Origin: Alitta virens
Taxonomy: Eukaryota; Annelida; Polychaeta; Phyllodocida; Nereididae
Reading direction: 5' to 3'
NCBI GenBank assembly: GCA_932294295.1
Contig: OW028584.1
Location: 33,117,969 to 33,181,968, forward strand
DNA length: 64,000 nt
The position numbers and the translations under genes were made by a program. The notes under the pieces are model-generated. The model saw only the letters and a list, made by a program, of their open reading frames with translations. It had not been told where the DNA came from and did not search any database. This document shows, in pieces, positions 60,480-64,000 of this stretch (positions are counted from its first letter, which is position 1; the number at the start of each line of letters is the position of its first letter).

Positions 60480-63400
60480 TGCTGATGATAATTATTGACA
60501 TATCATCGAAAGGCTCTGAGAAGTGTATCAGTACATCCCCTTCATCCATCCAGCATGCTATTAATTCCTAAGTAATGGTTAGATCAGTCCAAATGTAATG
60601 TGCTGGCTTATGAAATGTAATTGCATAATTTATCATCAAAATACCCTGAGAAGTTTATCTAGATGTCCCCTTCATCCAGCCAGCATGCTCTTAATTGACA
60701 ACTAATGGCTGGATCAAATGCAATGTGCAGTTTTACGAAATTTATTTCCATAATTTTCATCATAATACCCTAAGAAGTGTATCTGGATGTAACCTTTATC
60801 CAGCCTGCAGGCTCTTAATTTTTAAGTAATGGTTGGAGAAATCATTCCTTCAGAATGTAATGTGCACTTTGATGAAATGTAATTTCATAGTTTATTGTAT
60901 TATATCCTGAGATGCATGTCTGTATGTCTCCTTCATCCAGCAGCACGCTCTTAATTGATGAGTAAGATTGGATCATAATCTATATCATCATCATAATACC
61001 CAGTGAGACTTATTTGAACATTCCCTTCATCCAGCCAGCGCGCTCTTAATTGATGAGTAAGATTGGATCATAATCTATATCATCATCATAATATCCAGTG
61101 AGATTTATTTGTACGTCCCCTTCATCCATTCAGCACGCTCTTAACTCATGAGTAATGGGATCAAATATAATGTGCAGTTTTATGAAATGTACTTGCATAA
61201 TTTATCATCATATTACCTTCAGAGCTGGATCTGGAAATCCCATTCATCTAGCCAGAATGCTCTTATTTCATGGGTAAAGTTTGGATCAGTCCAAATGTTA
61301 TGTGCAGTTTTATGAAATTTAATTGCATGATTTATCATCATAATAACCAGGTAGCATAATCTTGATATCCCCTTCATCCAGCCAGCATGCTCTTAATTCA
61401 TGAGCAGAGGTTGGCTCAGTCCAAATGTAAGTGTGTGCAGTTTGATGAAATGTAAGTGAATAATTTATCGTCATAATACCCAGAGAGGTTTATCTGGATG
61501 TCCCCTGCATCCAGCCAGCTCTTAATTCATGAGTACTGGTTGGATCAGTCCCAATGTAATGTGCAGTTTGATGAAATTTAATTGCATGATTTATCATCAT
61601 AATATCCAGATATCATAATCTAGACATCCCCTTCATCCAAATTTACTGTGCAGTTCGATGAGAATAAATGCATGTTTCATCATCAAAATTACCTGTGAAC
61701 TTTATCTGGATGTTCCCTTTATTCAGCCAGCATGCTCTTCATGGGTGAGTAATGATTGGCTGAGTCCAAAAGCAATCTGCAGTTTCATGAAATCTCATTT
61801 CATAATTCATCATCATAACAACCATTGATACAAATCTGGAAATCCCCTTCATCCAGCCATTTCACAATTCTACATCATAGTATCCATTGAAACAAATCTG
61901 GAAATCCCCTTCATCCAGCCAGCATGCTCTTAATTTATGAGCAGCAGCTGGGTCAAATGTAATGAGCAGTTTGATAAAATTTAATTGCTTAATTCACCAT
62001 CATAATACTCAAAGAGCTTTATTGTGCAGTTTGATGAAACTTAATTCTATAATTTATTATAATAACCACATATCATAATCTAAATATCCCCTTCATCCAG
62101 CCAGCATGCTCTTAATTCATGAGCAGTGGTTTGATCAGTACAAATGTGCGCAATTTGAAAAAATGTAAGTGCATAATGCATCACTAAAATACCCTGAGAG
62201 GTGTATCTGGTTATCCCCTTCATCCAGCCAACATGCTCTAAATTCATGACCAGTGAATCAGTCCCAATGTATTGTGCAGTTTGATAAAATTTAATTGCAC
62301 AAATGATCATCATAATACCCAGAGATATTTATCTGGACGTCCCCTTCGTGCAGTCGTCATGCTCTAAATTCATGACCAGTGAATCAGTCCCAATGTATTG
62401 TGCAGTTTGATAAAATTTAATTGCACAAATGATCATCATAATACCCAGAGATATTTATCTGAACGTCTCCTTCGTGCAGTCGTCATGCTCTAAATTCATG
62501 ACAAGTGAATCAGTCTTAATGTATTGTGCAGTTTGATGAAATTTAATTGCACAATTGATCATCATAATATCCAGAGATATTTATCTGGACGTCCCCTTCG
62601 TGCAGTCGTCATGCTTTAAATTCATGACCAGTGAATCAGTCCCAATGTATTGTGCAGTTTGATAAAATTTAATTGCACAATTGATCATCATAATACCCAG
62701 AGATATTTATCTGGACATCCCCTTCGTGCAGTCGTCATGCTCTAAATTCATGACAAGTGAATCAGTCCCAATGTATTGTGCAGTTTAATGAAACTTAATT
62801 CTGTATTTCATTATAATATCCAGGTACTAAAACCTGAATATCTCCTTCATCCAGCCGCCATGCTCTAAATTCATGACAAGTAAATCAGTCCTAATGTATT
62901 ATGCAGTTTGATAAAATTTAATTGCACAATTGATCATCATAATACCCAGAGTTATTTATCTGGACGTCCCCTTCGTGCAGTCGTCATGCTCTAAATTCAT
63001 GACCAGTGAATCAGTCCCAATGTATTCTGCAGTTTGATAAAATTTAATTGCACAATTGATCATCATAATACCCAGAGATATTTATCTGAACGTCCCCTTC
63101 GTGCAGTCGTCATGCTCTAAATTCATGACCAGTGAATCAGTCCCAATGTATTGTGCAGTTTGATAAAATTTAATTGCACAAATGATCATCATAATACCCA
63201 GAGATATTTATCTGAACGTCTCCTTCGTGCAGTCGTCATGCTCTAAATTCATGACAAGTGAATCAGTCCTAATGTATTGTGCAGTTTGATAAAATTTAAT
63301 TGCACAATTGATCATCATAATACCCAGAGTTATTTATCTGGACGTCCCCTTCGTGCAGTCGTCATGCTCTTAATTCATGACCAGTGAATCAGTCCCAATG

Positions 63401-64000
63401 TATTGTGCAGTTTGATAAAATTTAATTGCACAATTGATCATCATAATACCCAGAGATATTTATCTGAACGTCTCCTTCGTGCAGTCGTCATGCTCTAAAT
63501 TCATGACAAGTGAATCAGTCCTAATGTAATGTGCAGTTTGATAAAATTTAATTGCACAATTGATCATCATAATACCCAGAGATATTTATCTGGACGTCCC
63601 CTTCGTGCAGTCGTCATGCTCTAAATTCATGACAAGTGAATCAGTCCTAATGTATTGTGCAGTTTCATGAAATCTCATTTCATAATTCATCATCATAACA
63701 ACCATGGAGACAAATCTGGAAATCCCCTTCATCCAGCCATTTCACAATTCATCATCATAGTAACCATTGAAACAAATCTGGAAATCCCCTTCATCCAGCC
63801 ATTTCACAATTCTACATCATAGTATCCATCAATACAAATCTGGAAATCCCCTTCATCCAGCCAGCATGCTCTTAATTTATGAGCAGCAGCTGGGTCAAAT
63901 GTAATGAGCAGTTTGATAAAATTTAATTGCTTAATTCACCATCATAATACTCAAAGAGCTTTATTGTGCAGTTTGATGAAACTTAATTCTATAATTTATT
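60480..64000 (+). repeat. 126-bp satellite array, continuing past the window
   Basis: Units recur about every 126 bp, well ordered from 62325 to 63660 and more diverged from 60480 to 62080. Constant parts are CCCCTTCNTSCAG, CATGCTCT, GTGCAGTTTGAT and ATCATCATAATACCCAGAG. A block from 61781 to about 62079 recurs from 63661 to the window end, offset by 1,880 bp. An extra 62-bp subunit in the second copy shows a higher-order structure. Confidence 0.9.

Noticed and set aside
62080..62313. Minus-strand open frame in the satellite
   Set aside because: It lies wholly in the 126-bp tandem array and is not kept in other units.

Overview
The window is eukaryotic, AT-rich DNA from an animal, most likely a marine invertebrate. 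Genes have many small exons with GT...AG introns, the orthologs are animal genes (a nephrocystin-5/IQCB1-like gene and a SLC4 bicarbonate transporter), and the repeats (BEL/Pao, Crypton, LINE, hAT-like and P-type elements, satellites) are of the kinds common in invertebrate deuterostomes and lophotrochozoans. An echinoderm or a relative is my guess; the sequence does not prove it.

Layout. 1-4690: a decayed BEL/Pao retrotransposon on the minus strand, with a 5'-truncated LINE inserted in its gag. 5005-6436: a broken Crypton-type tyrosine recombinase. 6956-7087: a lone last exon that looks like helix 7 of a class A GPCR. 7793-13432: a local cluster of intronless ankyrin plus six-transmembrane TRP-like channel genes: one minus-strand copy with a single stop codon, one intact plus-strand copy, and one 5'-truncated plus-strand pseudogene. 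13433-27068: no host gene, but many repeats, including a hAT-like element with a perfect 8-bp target duplication, a MITE with a 6-bp target duplication, a duplicated 1.3-kb block, an array of ACGACGTCGT palindromes, and a 26-bp scar that looks like a P-type excision footprint. 27069-34940 (minus): the C-terminal half of IQCB1. 35172-43633 (plus): the C-terminal third to half of a SLC4 sodium-coupled bicarbonate transporter. 40800-43200: LINE remnants inside the last SLC4 intron. 54309-60470: little recognisable. 60480-64000: a 126-bp satellite running off the window end.

The main discovery candidate is 45729-54308. It is an apparently complete P-type (THAP9-like) DNA transposon of 8,580 bp with 28-bp terminal inverted repeats (27/28 match) and a perfect 7-bp target duplication. 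It carries a 12- or 13-exon THAP transposase gene with every exon open on the plus strand. It also carries a second, convergent multi-exon gene on the minus strand. Each gene starts about 120-130 bp inside its own terminal repeat, and a 14-bp subterminal motif is shared by both ends. Elsewhere in the window (15522-15561) the same terminal repeat survives as 17 nt of one end joined to 9 nt of the other, again between perfect 7-bp duplications. That is the scar expected from a P-type excision with 17-nt staggered cuts, so the family appears to have moved in this genome.

A second point needs checking. IQCB1 (minus) and SLC4 (plus) both lose their 5' halves at the same place, 34941-35171, which suggests a rearrangement breakpoint or an assembly join.
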